Part shown: positions 16,697 through 25,735 of the stretch, piece after piece | Layout: every line of letters begins with the position of its first letter | Position numbering within the stretch: the first letter of the stretch is position 1 | Source: Kaistella montana | GTDB lineage: Bacteria; Bacteroidota; Bacteroidia; Flavobacteriales; Weeksellaceae | Direction of reading: 5' to 3' | Assembly (NCBI RefSeq): GCF_024436175.1 | Contig: NZ_JANFQP010000001.1 | Coordinates: 310,001 to 374,000 of the forward strand | Length of the DNA: 64,000 nucleotides | Position numbers and translations under genes: made by a program | Notes under the pieces: generated by a model | Databases searched by the model: none | The model's input: the letters and a program-made list of their open reading frames with translations, nothing else | Told to the model about the DNA's origin: nothing

Positions 16697-18187
16697 ATGA
16701 AAGATTTACAACAACATAAAGTAAATTATTTAAACCAGTTCAAAGAAAGAACATACGGAAGGAATTTGCTGAAATCGGATGACGTTTTTGACGCTCCTTC
16801 TGAAGAATGCGGAATTTTCGGATTGTATTCTGATACCGATTTAGATACTTTTTCGCTTTCGCAATTTGGCCTTTTCGCATTGCAACATCGCGGTCAGGAA
16901 GCTTGCGGAATTTCGGTGATAAAAAATGGAAAAATTGTCAATGTTAAAGATGAGGGTCTTGTTCTCGATGTCTATAAAAACATTCGCGAACCCGAAACTT
17001 TCATGGGAAACTCTGCGATCGGACATACAAGATATACGACGGCGGGTGACAAAAAGAAATACAATTTCCAACCGTTCTTTGCCAAAAACGAATATGATCA
17101 AATTATTCTTTCCATTGCTCATAACGGAAATTTGACCAACGCTCAAGAGCTTAAAAAAGAACTCGAAGCTGAAGGTGTAGTTTTTAAAGCAACTTCCGAT
17201 TCTGAAGTCATTTTGCGTTTAATCCAAAAAAATCTGGATCTTGGTTTGCGGGGCGCTATTAAAGCTACGATGGAAAAAATAGAAGGTGCTTATTCGGTGG
17301 TTGGAATGACGAGAAATAAATTCTTTGCCTTCCGCGATTTCCACGGAATTCGACCTTTGGTTTTGGGAGCGATTGACGAGAAAACTTTCGTTGCAGCATC
17401 GGAATCAGTTGCATTAGACGCTGTTGGTGCGCAATATGTTCGCGATATTTTGCCAGGAGAAATCGTTTACACCAGCGAAAATGAAAAGGGACTCAAATCG
17501 TTTTTGGTTAAAGAAAACTGCGTAAATAAAATCTGCGCATTCGAATATATTTATTTTGCAAGACCCGATTCTGTTTTGGAAAATATCAATGTTCATGAAA
17601 TTCGTGAAAAATCCGGAATGAAAATCTGGGAACAGGCTCCTGTAGAAGCAGATATTGTAATTGGAGTTCCCGATTCTGGAGTTCCTGCGGCGATTGGTTT
17701 TTCCATCGCTTCGGGCATTCCGTTTCGTCCGGTTCTAATTAAAAATAGATACATTGGGAGAAGTTTCATCGTTCCGACGCAAGAAATGCGGGAAAGAATA
17801 GTGAATTTAAAACTCAACCCCATTCTGTCCGAAATTAAAGGGAAAAGGGTGGTCATTATTGATGACTCTATTGTTCGTGGAACCACTTCAAAGCGTTTGG
17901 TGAAAATTTTGAAAGATGCGGGAGTTAAAGAAATCCATTTCCGCAGCGTTTCACCACCGATTATTGCGCCGTGTTATTTGGGGATCGATACGCCTTCGAA
18001 AGACGATTTAATTTCCGCCAATATGTCGGTAGAGGAATTGCGTAATTATTTGGGCGTAGATTCGTTGGAGTTTTTAAGTATGGATAACCTGAAAGTTATC
18101 CTGGGAAGTTCCAACCATTGTTTCGGTTGTTTTACCGAAGAATATCCGGTGCCAGCCGGGCCAAACCCAGATTATACTGATGAATAA
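16697..18187 (+). CDS. purF: Amidophosphoribosyltransferase
   Basis: PurF makes phosphoribosylamine from PRPP and glutamine, the first step of purine synthesis. The N-terminal nucleophile glutaminase would begin at Cys38 (EECGIFGLY), implying removal of a 37-residue leader. The PRPP-binding loop VVIIDDSIVRGTTS is at about 386-399. Cys280, Cys426, Cys475 and Cys478 (in NHCFGC) match the spacing of the four [4Fe-4S] ligands of the Bacillus-type enzyme, whose cluster makes it oxygen-sensitive and whose leader is cut off during maturation. It is the last gene of the purine run and is followed by a terminator. Confidence 0.96.
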   Translation: MKDLQQHKVNYLNQFKERTYGRNLLKSDDVFDAPSEECGIFGLYSDTDLDTFSLSQFGLFALQHRGQEACGISVIKNGKIVNVKDEGLVLDVYKNIREPETFMGNSAIGHTRYTTAGDKKKYNFQPFFAKNEYDQIILSIAHNGNLTNAQELKKELEAEGVVFKATSDSEVILRLIQKNLDLGLRGAIKATMEKIEGAYSVVGMTRNKFFAFRDFHGIRPLVLGAIDEKTFVAASESVALDAVGAQYVRDILPGEIVYTSENEKGLKSFLVKENCVNKICAFEYIYFARPDSVLENINVHEIREKSGMKIWEQAPVEADIVIGVPDSGVPAAIGFSIASGIPFRPVLIKNRYIGRSFIVPTQEMRERIVNLKLNPILSEIKGKRVVIIDDSIVRGTTSKRLVKILKDAGVKEIHFRSVSPPIIAPCYLGIDTPSKDDLISANMSVEELRNYLGVDSLEFLSMDNLKVILGSSNHCFGCFTEEYPVPAGPNPDYTDE

Positions 18188-18193
18188 ATAAAA

Positions 18194-18219
18194 AAAGGTT
18201 GGGAAATTTCCCAACCTTT
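18194..18219. terminator. Bidirectional terminator after purF
   Basis: AAAGGTTGGGAAA and TTTCCCAACCTTT form a perfect 26-base palindrome between purF and the opposing outer-membrane gene. Confidence 0.9.
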
Positions 18220-18248
18220 GTAATATTAAGTGTAATATGAGTGTTGTC

Positions 18249-18854
18249 TTAGAATTTATAAGCTAAACCAACTTGGAATACGTTGTTTTTTACAGCGTCA
18301 CCAGAGTTTTGTCCATCTTTGTAAATATCAGTAAAACCAGCAACATATCTTGCAGTTAAACCTACATTAGGTGTAAAATAGTAACCTGCACCAAGACCTA
18401 AACCAAAGTTAAATCCATTTAGATCATCTTTATAGTTGTCTGATTCAGTTACGGTTTGACCTGAAGTTTCATTTTTTACTTTATTTTTTGCACTTACCAA
18501 CAATCCGAACTCAGGACCTGCTTCTAAATAAAAACTTGGAGTCGCGTTATATTGGAACATTACAGGTAAAGTTACATAGTCAAGTTTTCTTGAATAAGAG
18601 TATTCGTTTCCTGCGATAGTAGCGTTAGCTTTATCACCGTACTGAGAATAAAGTAACTCTGGTTGGATGCTAAAGTTTTCTGCTAATGGAGCATTCATGA
18701 ATAAACCTGCATTGAAACCAATTTTAGATTTTTGATCATCTAAACCTTCCTCAGTAGATAGTGAAGAAACGTTCATACCACCTTTAATACCAAATTGTTG
18801 TGCGAATGTTAATGAACTCATTGCGATTGCTGCACCTAAAAATAACTTTTTCAT
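18249..18854 (-). CDS. Outer-membrane beta-barrel protein (porin-like)
   Basis: An exported barrel protein of 201 residues. The signal peptide MKKLFLGAAIAMSSLTFA is followed by alternating amphipathic strands typical of small Bacteroidota OMP_b-brl proteins, and the chain ends in the aromatic VGLAYKF expected for outer-membrane insertion. It is a close paralogue of the broken gene at 39771-40329: both share NAG(L/I)FMNAP and AENFSIQPELLY, NATPxFYLEAGPEF and ARYVAGFTDI. The intact copy is therefore the reference for reading the broken one. Ligand or pore function is unknown. Confidence 0.88.
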   Translation of the reverse strand: MKKLFLGAAIAMSSLTFAQQFGIKGGMNVSSLSTEEGLDDQKSKIGFNAGLFMNAPLAENFSIQPELLYSQYGDKANATIAGNEYSYSRKLDYVTLPVMFQYNATPSFYLEAGPEFGLLVSAKNKVKNETSGQTVTESDNYKDDLNGFNFGLGLGAGYYFTPNVGLTARYVAGFTDIYKDGQNSGDAVKNNVFQVGLAYKF

Positions 18855-19162
18855 AATTCTTAAATTTTAATTAAATTTTTTTGGAATTTGATAATCGCTT
18901 CTTCTAAAATAAAAAGATTTAATTTTAATCCTTCTTGCATTTAGAAACGCTTCTCAAATTCACGTTTTTTAAATTGTTTTACGGGTGGGATGTTTCAAAC
19001 GCTGTGCCAAAAATGATATGTCTTATGAAAAATTAAACAATAGTTTAAAATTATTCAATTGTAAATAATTGATTTTTAGTAATTTAAATTTGGTTTTTGG
19101 AAATAGAAATTTTATAAAATTTATAAAGATGTTATGCGTTAAATAATGTCAAAATTGAATTT
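18855..19162. other. 308-base intergenic region, no gene seen
   Basis: Very AT-rich sequence between the barrel gene and aroB, both read on the minus strand. The part next to 18854 should hold the barrel gene's promoter and a long leader; a minus-strand TATTTTAG near 18910 is a weak -7 candidate. I see no ORF, tRNA-like fold or strong hairpin; TTTATAAAATTTATAAA near 19110 is low-complexity and not a convincing terminator for aroB. Confidence 0.5.
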
Positions 19163-20203
19163 TTACCCTAAATTTTGATAAAAATGTAATGCTGAAATGA
19201 TGTTTTCTTCCGAAACCGAACGATCAAATTGGCAATTTCCAATCTTGTCAATCAACGAAAAACTGATTTTTCCGTCAGAATTTTTCTTATCATTCTTCAT
19301 TAAAGCCAAGATTTGCTCCGTTGAAAAGGCATTAATTGAAATATAAGGATAAAATTTCCTGATTTTTTCGATGATGTTTTTCGCCGTTTCCGAATTGATG
19401 AGATTTTCCAAAACAGAAAGCTGCGTTTCGCAAATCATTCCGAGAGCAACCGCTTCCCCGTGAGGAATGAGTTGATTGGTTTGCAAAAATAAACTTTCCA
19501 CGGCATGACCAATCGTGTGTCCGAAGTTTAAAGTCTTGCGAATGTTTTGTTCTTTAAAATCAATTTCTACCACCTTTTGTTTAATCTTCATCGAAGTTTC
19601 AATAAAAGGATAAATTTTTTCCGGATCTAAGTTTTCAATGGAAATAAGGTCTTTCCAGTGTTTTTCGTCGGCAATTAAACCGTGTTTCAACATCTCAGCA
19701 AATCCACTTCGAAGTTCAACGAAAGGCAAAGTTCGCAGGAAATATGGGAAAACGAAAATCTGTTCCGGCTCAGCAAAAGTTCCTACAATATTTTTCAGAA
19801 ACTGATGATCTATTCCTGTTTTTCCGCCAATTGACGCGTCGCACATTCCTAAAAGTGTGGTTGGTAAATTGATGAACGGAATTCCGCGCTTGTATGTAGA
19901 AGCCACAAATCCGCCCAAATCGGTGATCACACCGCCACCAAGATTTAGCATCAATGATTTTCGATCGGCTTCAAATTCGGAGAGAATTTCCCAAAGTTGC
20001 GTCGCCGTTTCGATGGTTTTCAGTTCCTCGCCGGCTTCAATTTCGATGATTTCAAACGGGATTTCGTTTTCCAAATTTCCCAAAACTGTTGGAAGACAAT
20101 ATTCATGTGTATTTTCATCAACAAGAATAAAAAGTTTCGAAGGTTTTAATGTATTTAAAAATTGATTGAGTTGAGAAAAATTTTGGTCTAAAATTGAAAT
20201 CAT
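19163..20203 (-). CDS. aroB: 3-dehydroquinate synthase
   Basis: AroB cyclises DAHP to 3-dehydroquinate in the shikimate pathway, using NAD+ and a metal ion. The NAD-binding GGGVITDLGGFVASTYKRG block and the three metal-ligand regions (AEMLKHGLI, NFGHTIGHAVE and IPHGEAVALGM) are present. The frame opens at a GTG at 20221, but the ATG at 20203 gives the usual N terminus close to the first strand (MISILDQNFSQL) and 346 residues, normal for the family. It is transcribed away from the proline dehydrogenase gene and has no visible partner of the same pathway nearby. Confidence 0.94.
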   Translation of the reverse strand: MISILDQNFSQLNQFLNTLKPSKLFILVDENTHEYCLPTVLGNLENEIPFEIIEIEAGEELKTIETATQLWEILSEFEADRKSLMLNLGGGVITDLGGFVASTYKRGIPFINLPTTLLGMCDASIGGKTGIDHQFLKNIVGTFAEPEQIFVFPYFLRTLPFVELRSGFAEMLKHGLIADEKHWKDLISIENLDPEKIYPFIETSMKIKQKVVEIDFKEQNIRKTLNFGHTIGHAVESLFLQTNQLIPHGEAVALGMICETQLSVLENLINSETAKNIIEKIRKFYPYISINAFSTEQILALMKNDKKNSDGKISFSLIDKIGNCQFDRSVSEENIISALHFYQNLG

Positions 20204-20265
20204 AATGCTGAAATTTATCACAAAATTAAACTTTAAATTCGTTTTTTCAATTCATATAGTATTAT

Positions 20266-20273
20266 TAAATTTG
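20266..20273 (+). promoter_or_regulatory. -7 promoter box for the proline dehydrogenase gene
   Basis: TAAATTTG ends 19 bases before the ATG at 20293, in the gap between the divergent aroB and proline dehydrogenase genes. Confidence 0.6.
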
Positions 20274-20292
20274 CGAGTATTAAAAAGTATTA

Positions 20293-21462
20293 ATGAGTAT
20301 TTTCAATAACACACAATTGGCTTTTGCCGATAAATCCAATTCCCAGCTAAAAAAAGCTTTCTGGATGTTCAAATTAATCGAGCAGCCGGCTTTAACCAAA
20401 ATAGGGACCCGAATTTTGAATTTTACCGTTCATAATGACTTTCCTCTTGCCGGAGATTTGGTAAAAGCTACTTTGTTTGAGCAGTTTTGCGGTGGCGAAA
20501 CCCGCGAAGAGAGCATGAAATGTGTAACTAGAATGTTCAGACGTGGAGTAGGCAGTATTTTCGATTATTCGATTGAAGGAAAAGAAGAAGAAGCTACTTT
20601 TGATGCGGTTTGCAAAGAAATTAAAGATATTGTAAAGTTTTCTGTTGGCAATCCTGCGATTCCGTTTATTGTTTTTAAACCAACTGCTTTTGGCCGAATC
20701 GATATTTACGAAGCGGTTGGAAAAGGAATCGAATTGACAGAAAGCCAAAAAGAAGAATGGGCGCGTGTGGTAAAAAGATTTGATGAAGTATGTCAACTTT
20801 GTCATCAAAACCATAAAAAAGTAATGATCGATGCGGAAGAATCTTGGATGCAAGATGCAGCAGATCATTTGGTAGAAGAAATGATGGAGAAATACAACCG
20901 TGAACAACCCATCGTTTGGAATACCATTCAGATGTACCGAACCGGAAGGCTTGAATATATGCAGGAAAATCTTCAGCGCGCGAAGGAAAAAGGATATTTT
21001 ATCGGGTACAAAATTGTGCGCGGTGCCTATATGGAAAAGGAAAGAGAAAGAGCAGCGGAGAAAAATTATCCGGATCCGATCCAGCCTAATAAAGATGCTA
21101 CCGATAAAAATTACAATTCTGGAATCGACTTCGTGATGGAAAATATCGATCGGGTTTCTGCATTTTTCGGAACTCATAACGAGATTTCTACCGAACTTGT
21201 GATGAATAAAATGAAAGCAAAAGGCCTTGAAAATATCACCGAAAGCATTTATTTCGGGCAACTTTACGGCATGAGCGACAATATTACTTACACGCTTGCC
21301 GACCAAAAATATAATGTTGCAAAATACCTTCCGTATGGTCCGGTGAAAGATGTGGTTCCTTATTTAATTCGCAGAGCCGAAGAAAATACTTCTGTAGCAG
21401 GACAAACAGGTCGCGAATTGTCATTGATTAGTAAAGAATTGAAAAGAAGAAAAGGTAATTAA
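20293..21462 (+). CDS. Proline dehydrogenase (monofunctional)
   Basis: An FAD-dependent enzyme of 389 residues that oxidises proline to pyrroline-5-carboxylate and passes electrons to quinone. The TIM-barrel PRODH blocks are recognisable: VMIDAEESWMQDAADHL, WNTIQMYRTGRLEYM, GYKIVRGAYMEKERERA with the substrate/FAD-binding Arg and Tyr, FFGTHNE and YGPVKDVVPYLIRRAEENTS. It has no P5C dehydrogenase domain, so the second step is encoded elsewhere, as is usual in Bacteroidota. A terminator follows. Confidence 0.93.
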   Translation: MSIFNNTQLAFADKSNSQLKKAFWMFKLIEQPALTKIGTRILNFTVHNDFPLAGDLVKATLFEQFCGGETREESMKCVTRMFRRGVGSIFDYSIEGKEEEATFDAVCKEIKDIVKFSVGNPAIPFIVFKPTAFGRIDIYEAVGKGIELTESQKEEWARVVKRFDEVCQLCHQNHKKVMIDAEESWMQDAADHLVEEMMEKYNREQPIVWNTIQMYRTGRLEYMQENLQRAKEKGYFIGYKIVRGAYMEKERERAAEKNYPDPIQPNKDATDKNYNSGIDFVMENIDRVSAFFGTHNEISTELVMNKMKAKGLENITESIYFGQLYGMSDNITYTLADQKYNVAKYLPYGPVKDVVPYLIRRAEENTSVAGQTGRELSLISKELKRRKGN

Positions 21463-21490
21463 TCGTTTTTCTTATCATTTTAAATAGAAC

Positions 21491-21518
21491 AGAGTTGGAT
21501 TTTTTCCAACTCTTTTTC
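21491..21518 (+). terminator. Terminator after proline dehydrogenase
   Basis: AGAGTTGGA and TCCAACTCT form a perfect 9-base stem around TTTTT, followed by TTTTTC. Confidence 0.88.
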
Positions 21519-21520
21519 AT

Positions 21521-21528
21521 TAAATTTG
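21521..21528 (+). promoter_or_regulatory. -7 promoter box for priA
   Basis: TAAATTTG directly follows the preceding terminator. The palindrome CGAAGCTTCG (21534-21543) lies at the expected transcription start. Confidence 0.55.
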
Positions 21529-21567
21529 TGCTTCGAAGCTTCGTGAATTTTCAAATAATCTATTGAA

Positions 21568-24015
21568 TTGACTTTTGCCCAAATCATTTTGCCGCTCAAT
21601 CTTGCAGGGACTTTTACCTATAAAGTTCCCGATGATTTAATTGAAATTTTGCAACCTGGAATGCGCGTTTTGGTTTCTTTTCGTGGCAAGAAAATTTATA
21701 CCGGTATCGTTGTTGAAATTCATGATCGAAAACCGGAAAATTTTGTACCGAAAGAAATTGTTAATATCCTCGACGATTTTCCGATTCTTCCCGAAGAACA
21801 AATCCTTTTCTGGCAATGGATTTCCGAGTATTATCTCTGCAATTTGGGCGAGATTTATCGGTTTGCTTTCCCTTCATCTTTAAAGTTGGAAAGCGAAACT
21901 TATCTTAAATTAAAACCTAATATCACGGTCGATTTCGAGAATTTGGATGTGAATGAAATGTACCTGATTCAGGCTTTGGAAGTTCGGCAATTGATCAATT
22001 TAACCGAAATTGAAGCATTTATTCCGAAAAAAGAAATTGTGAAAACCATCAATTCGTTAATTGATCTTCAATACATTGAAATTGATGAAAAAATTTCGGA
22101 AAAATACAGCGCAAAGGAAGTTGCTTACCTGAAAATCAACGAACAAGAAATCGAAAAGCGGAAAATTCCGGAAATTCTTTTGGAACTGAAACGTTCGCCA
22201 AAACAGCAAGAACTTTTTCTTTATTTGCTTGAAAAATTTACCGAAAATCCTAAAAAAGATTTGAAAAAATCTGAAGTTTTTGAAGAAGGAAATTTCTCGC
22301 AACCACAATTGAAATCTTTGGTTGAAAAGAATTTAGTTCAGGAATATTTTCTTCAAAGAGATCGTTTGGAAGCTTATGAAGGCGAAATAGAAACCATCGA
22401 AAAACTCACGGAAACTCAGTTGCAATCGAAGAAAGAAATCGATGAAGCTTTTGAAATTGGGAAAAATGTTTTGCTTCACGGCGTCACTTCGTCCGGGAAA
22501 ACGCATATTTATTTAGAGAAAATCGAAGAAACGGTTTCTGAAGGTAAAAATGTGCTTTTTTTGCTTCCAGAAATAGCGCTTACCAAACAAATTGTGCAGC
22601 GTTTAGAAAAAAAATACGGCAAACAACTTGGTTTTTATCACCAAAAACTGACCGATTTTGAAAAGGTCGAGGTTTGGCGAAAAATTAAAAATAATCAGTT
22701 GAAAATACTGATCGGAACTAGGAATTCTTTGTTCCTCCCATTTCAGAATTTGGGTTTAATTATCGTTGATGAAGAACACGATTCGGCGTACAAACCGCGA
22801 GAAGTTTCGCCTTTTTTTAATGCGAAAGATGCGGCGCAAGTTTTAGCAAAATTGTATCAAGCTCCGGTGATTTTGGGTTCTGCAACGCCATCGGTGGAAT
22901 CGTATTATTTGGCCAAAACCGAAAAACTGAAATATATTTACCTTTCGGAACGATTTGGAAATGTAAAACTTCCTGAATTTGAATTGATTAACTTTAAAGA
23001 AGCACAAGATTCTAAAAAAGTAATGGGGAATTTTTCTTTGAAATTAATTGATGAAATTAAGCATGAAATTGAACATAAAAAACAAACTATGATTCTCCAC
23101 AACCGCCGTGGATACGCCAATGTGGTGGAGTGTGAAAGTTGCGGTTATGTGAATTATTGCTCGAATTGTGATGTGGTTATGACTTATCACAAATATTCGA
23201 ATGAGATGAAATGTCATTATTGTGGGCAAAAATCGGCGAAACCAAAAGTTTGTCCGAAATGTCATTCTGAAAATCTGAACGAACGTGGAGTAGGTGTGGA
23301 GCAGGTTCACGAGGAAGTTCAGCGACTTTTTCCAAATTCGGAAGTCGATCGAATGGATGTAGATTCAATGCGTAAAAAATTCGCCTACGAGAAATTATAC
23401 GAAAAAATAGAAAGTGGCGAAACCGACATTTTGGTTGGTACTCAAATGATTTCCAAGGGATTAGATTTTGATAATATTGAATTAGTGGCGATTCCACGAG
23501 CGGATTCAATGTTGTATGTACAAGATTTTCGGGCGGAAGAAAGAGCTTTTCAATTGATTACTCAAGTTTCCGGAAGAGCGGGAAGAATTTCTGGTGAAGG
23601 GAAAGTTTTAATTCAAACTTATAATCCACAACATCTTGTATTTCAATTAATTAAAGATAATGATCAGGATAAAATTTACCGACATTTTTTGGAAGAAAGA
23701 AAGAAATTTCTTTATCCACCGTTTGTAAAACTGATTATGATTGAATTGAAACATCGAAAAGAAGACAAGGTGAATCGCGCGTCTCAGTTTTTGGGTTCAA
23801 TTCTGCGAAAATATCTTCCGGAAGAATGTATTCTCGGTCCGGAAAAATCGCCAATCGGAAAACTGAATTTGATGTATCAATATCAAATTTTACTCAAATT
23901 TCCGCGAGGTAAAAAGTATAAAGAATTTAAAGATCTTTTGCTCAAAAGTTTTGAAGAATTTGACGAAATTACTGCATATCAGAGCATTAAAAAACTGACT
24001 TTTGTTGATTTTTAA
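21568..24015 (+). CDS. priA: Primosomal protein N' (replication restart helicase)
   Basis: PriA is a 3'-5' helicase of 815 residues that recognises stalled forks and reloads the replisome. The N-terminal DNA-binding domain begins FAQIILPLNLAGTFTY. Walker A (HGVTSSGKT) lies near residue 306 and the DEEH box near 401; the eight-cysteine zinc region (CESCGYVNYCSNC, CHYCG, CPKC) lies around 520-575 and the C-terminal helicase motif QVSGRAGR follows. The best start is a TTG at 21568, giving an N terminus that matches homologues (MTFAQIILPL); no ATG or GTG fits. An alternative start codon may limit its dose. Confidence 0.95.
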   Translation: MTFAQIILPLNLAGTFTYKVPDDLIEILQPGMRVLVSFRGKKIYTGIVVEIHDRKPENFVPKEIVNILDDFPILPEEQILFWQWISEYYLCNLGEIYRFAFPSSLKLESETYLKLKPNITVDFENLDVNEMYLIQALEVRQLINLTEIEAFIPKKEIVKTINSLIDLQYIEIDEKISEKYSAKEVAYLKINEQEIEKRKIPEILLELKRSPKQQELFLYLLEKFTENPKKDLKKSEVFEEGNFSQPQLKSLVEKNLVQEYFLQRDRLEAYEGEIETIEKLTETQLQSKKEIDEAFEIGKNVLLHGVTSSGKTHIYLEKIEETVSEGKNVLFLLPEIALTKQIVQRLEKKYGKQLGFYHQKLTDFEKVEVWRKIKNNQLKILIGTRNSLFLPFQNLGLIIVDEEHDSAYKPREVSPFFNAKDAAQVLAKLYQAPVILGSATPSVESYYLAKTEKLKYIYLSERFGNVKLPEFELINFKEAQDSKKVMGNFSLKLIDEIKHEIEHKKQTMILHNRRGYANVVECESCGYVNYCSNCDVVMTYHKYSNEMKCHYCGQKSAKPKVCPKCHSENLNERGVGVEQVHEEVQRLFPNSEVDRMDVDSMRKKFAYEKLYEKIESGETDILVGTQMISKGLDFDNIELVAIPRADSMLYVQDFRAEERAFQLITQVSGRAGRISGEGKVLIQTYNPQHLVFQLIKDNDQDKIYRHFLEERKKFLYPPFVKLIMIELKHRKEDKVNRASQFLGSILRKYLPEECILGPEKSPIGKLNLMYQYQILLKFPRGKKYKEFKDLLLKSFEEFDEITAYQSIKKLTFVDF

Positions 24016-24079
24016 CACTTTTTAACAAAATTAACGGTGTTTTATAAGGGTGAAAACACGGTAGCTCGGTAATAATTTA

Positions 24080-24087
24080 TATTTTTG
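24080..24087 (+). promoter_or_regulatory. -7 promoter box for the PBP4-type gene
   Basis: TATTTTTG lies 45 bases before the ATG at 24133, leaving a leader that can form the hairpin at 24093-24112. Confidence 0.55.
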
Positions 24088-24092
24088 ACCGT

Positions 24093-24112
24093 TGAATAAT
24101 AAGCATTATTCA
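24093..24112 (+). promoter_or_regulatory. Short hairpin at the start of the PBP4-type leader
   Basis: TGAATAAT and ATTATTCA pair perfectly around AAGC. There is no T-run, so it is not a terminator; it may protect the 5' end or be an operator half-site pair. Confidence 0.4.
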
Positions 24113-24132
24113 GATTATCAAATTAAATTTAA

Positions 24133-25581
24133 ATGATTAGACTTAAAAATATATTGGTCTCTACTGCTTTTGCACTATCTGCACTGGCATTCGGGCAAGG
24201 AACTTTTACTTCTTCAAATTATCCTCAATCTTACGAAACTCACTCTTCCAATATTTCTGCACCAGAAAAATTAATGTCGGCTAAAGAATTGGTCGATATC
24301 AAAATCAATTCGATCATGAACGATCCGGTGCTTCGAAATGCGAATTGGGGTTTTGTGATTTACGATCCTAAAACCAAAAAAGTAGTAAGTTCATACAATG
24401 AAAACGCTTCTTTGGTACCAGCTTCAACTACAAAATTGTTGACTACAGAAACTGCAATTAATCTTTTGGGAGAAAAGTTCCGTTGGAATACTCAGCTTGA
24501 ATATTCAGGAAATATTGATGCAGAAGGTGTTTTGCAAGGAAATCTGTATGTAGTTGGAAGTGGTGATCCTTCTTTGGGAACTAATAAAGCTGGAGCATCT
24601 TCCTATAGCATGATTATTTCAGATTTTATGGCTGCGATTTCGGAAAAAGGAATTAAGAAAGTAAATGGCGATATCATCATCCAAACTGCTGTTTTTAAGA
24701 TGAACAAAATGCAGCGTTTACCGGCCAATATCGTTTGGTTAGAAAACGGAAGTTACTATCTTCCAGTTGGTTCTACGTTTGAAATTAATCCTCAAAACGA
24801 GAAATTAATTGCCAAACAAGCCAACCCTTTTGCTGAAAACAAGAATTTCTATTACATCTCACCATATATCAACCAGATGGTTTATGCAGATAATTTTAAC
24901 GGATTGGGACTTACCACAAAATTGCCTGATGCGCCGGCTTATCTTGCGAATAATTTGCGAGCAAACATGTTGAAAAGAGGTTTGCCAGTAACCGGAAAAG
25001 TGGTTACCAAAACGACAGATTTGAATCCTGAAAAAAGAGAATTTATTACCACTTATCAATCGCCAACTTTATCGGAAATTATTTATTACACCAATCAACA
25101 CAGTGATAATGCTTTGGCAGAAGCGACTTTGAGAATGGTTGGTTTTCAGAAAAATGGAGATCAAACTTTAGAATCTGGAAGAAAAGTGGTGGTAGATCAT
25201 TTGACGGAAAGTTCTTTCGATACGAACGGACTTAATTATATTGATGGAAGCGGTTTATCGCGAAGTAATTTGGTAACTCCGATTTCGCAAGTGAAATTTT
25301 TAACCAGTTTAATGAACCAAAAATACTATAAAACTTATTTCGATTCATTGCCGATTGGGGGACAAACCGGAACTTTGAAGAAAATGTTTTTGGGAACCGG
25401 AAACGGACAAATTTTTGCTAAAACAGGCACATTAAATAAAGTGAAAACTTTGGCCGGATATATGAAAACAAATAGCGGTAAAACTTTAGTTTTCTCTTTG
25501 CTTATCAATAATTACGCAGGTTCGGTAGATCAAGTAAAAAGCAGGATGGAACAACTTTTGGAACCTGCGCTGAATCTTTAA
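24133..25581 (+). CDS. dacB: D-alanyl-D-alanine carboxypeptidase/endopeptidase, PBP4 (peptidase S13) family
   Basis: A penicillin-binding protein of 482 residues that trims peptidoglycan cross-links or stem peptides in the periplasm. The signal peptide spans about residues 1-21 (cut near ALAFGQ). All three active-site motifs are present: SxxK at Ser98-Lys101 (ASTTK), SDN near 323 (HSDNALAE) and KTG at 430-432 (AKTGTLN). The inserted region between the first two motifs and the length fit the S13 family rather than the DacA type. It is a single gene with its own promoter and terminator. Confidence 0.92.
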   Translation: MIRLKNILVSTAFALSALAFGQGTFTSSNYPQSYETHSSNISAPEKLMSAKELVDIKINSIMNDPVLRNANWGFVIYDPKTKKVVSSYNENASLVPASTTKLLTTETAINLLGEKFRWNTQLEYSGNIDAEGVLQGNLYVVGSGDPSLGTNKAGASSYSMIISDFMAAISEKGIKKVNGDIIIQTAVFKMNKMQRLPANIVWLENGSYYLPVGSTFEINPQNEKLIAKQANPFAENKNFYYISPYINQMVYADNFNGLGLTTKLPDAPAYLANNLRANMLKRGLPVTGKVVTKTTDLNPEKREFITTYQSPTLSEIIYYTNQHSDNALAEATLRMVGFQKNGDQTLESGRKVVVDHLTESSFDTNGLNYIDGSGLSRSNLVTPISQVKFLTSLMNQKYYKTYFDSLPIGGQTGTLKKMFLGTGNGQIFAKTGTLNKVKTLAGYMKTNSGKTLVFSLLINNYAGSVDQVKSRMEQLLEPALNL

Positions 25582-25607
25582 TTAAATAATAAATCAACAA
25601 TATCCTT

Positions 25608-25639
25608 AACCTTTCAATAATAATTGAGAGGCTTTTTTT
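25608..25639 (+). terminator. Terminator after the PBP4-type gene
   Basis: CCTTTCAAT pairs with ATTGAGAGG (one T-G pair) around AATA, followed by a T-run. Confidence 0.8.
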
Positions 25640-25735
25640 ATTGAAAAAGAAATTAAATTCTTTCCTAAAAAGAATTAGTTTAATATTTCTGTCGAAGCTT
25701 TTTTCTTAAATTAGCATTTCTAAAAAATTTGAATT

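Noticed and set aside
20392-21306. 304-codon open frame on the minus strand opposite proline dehydrogenase
   Set aside because: The encoded sequence is a Phe/His/Ile-rich shadow of the real gene with no family features; the plus-strand frame has full PRODH motifs.
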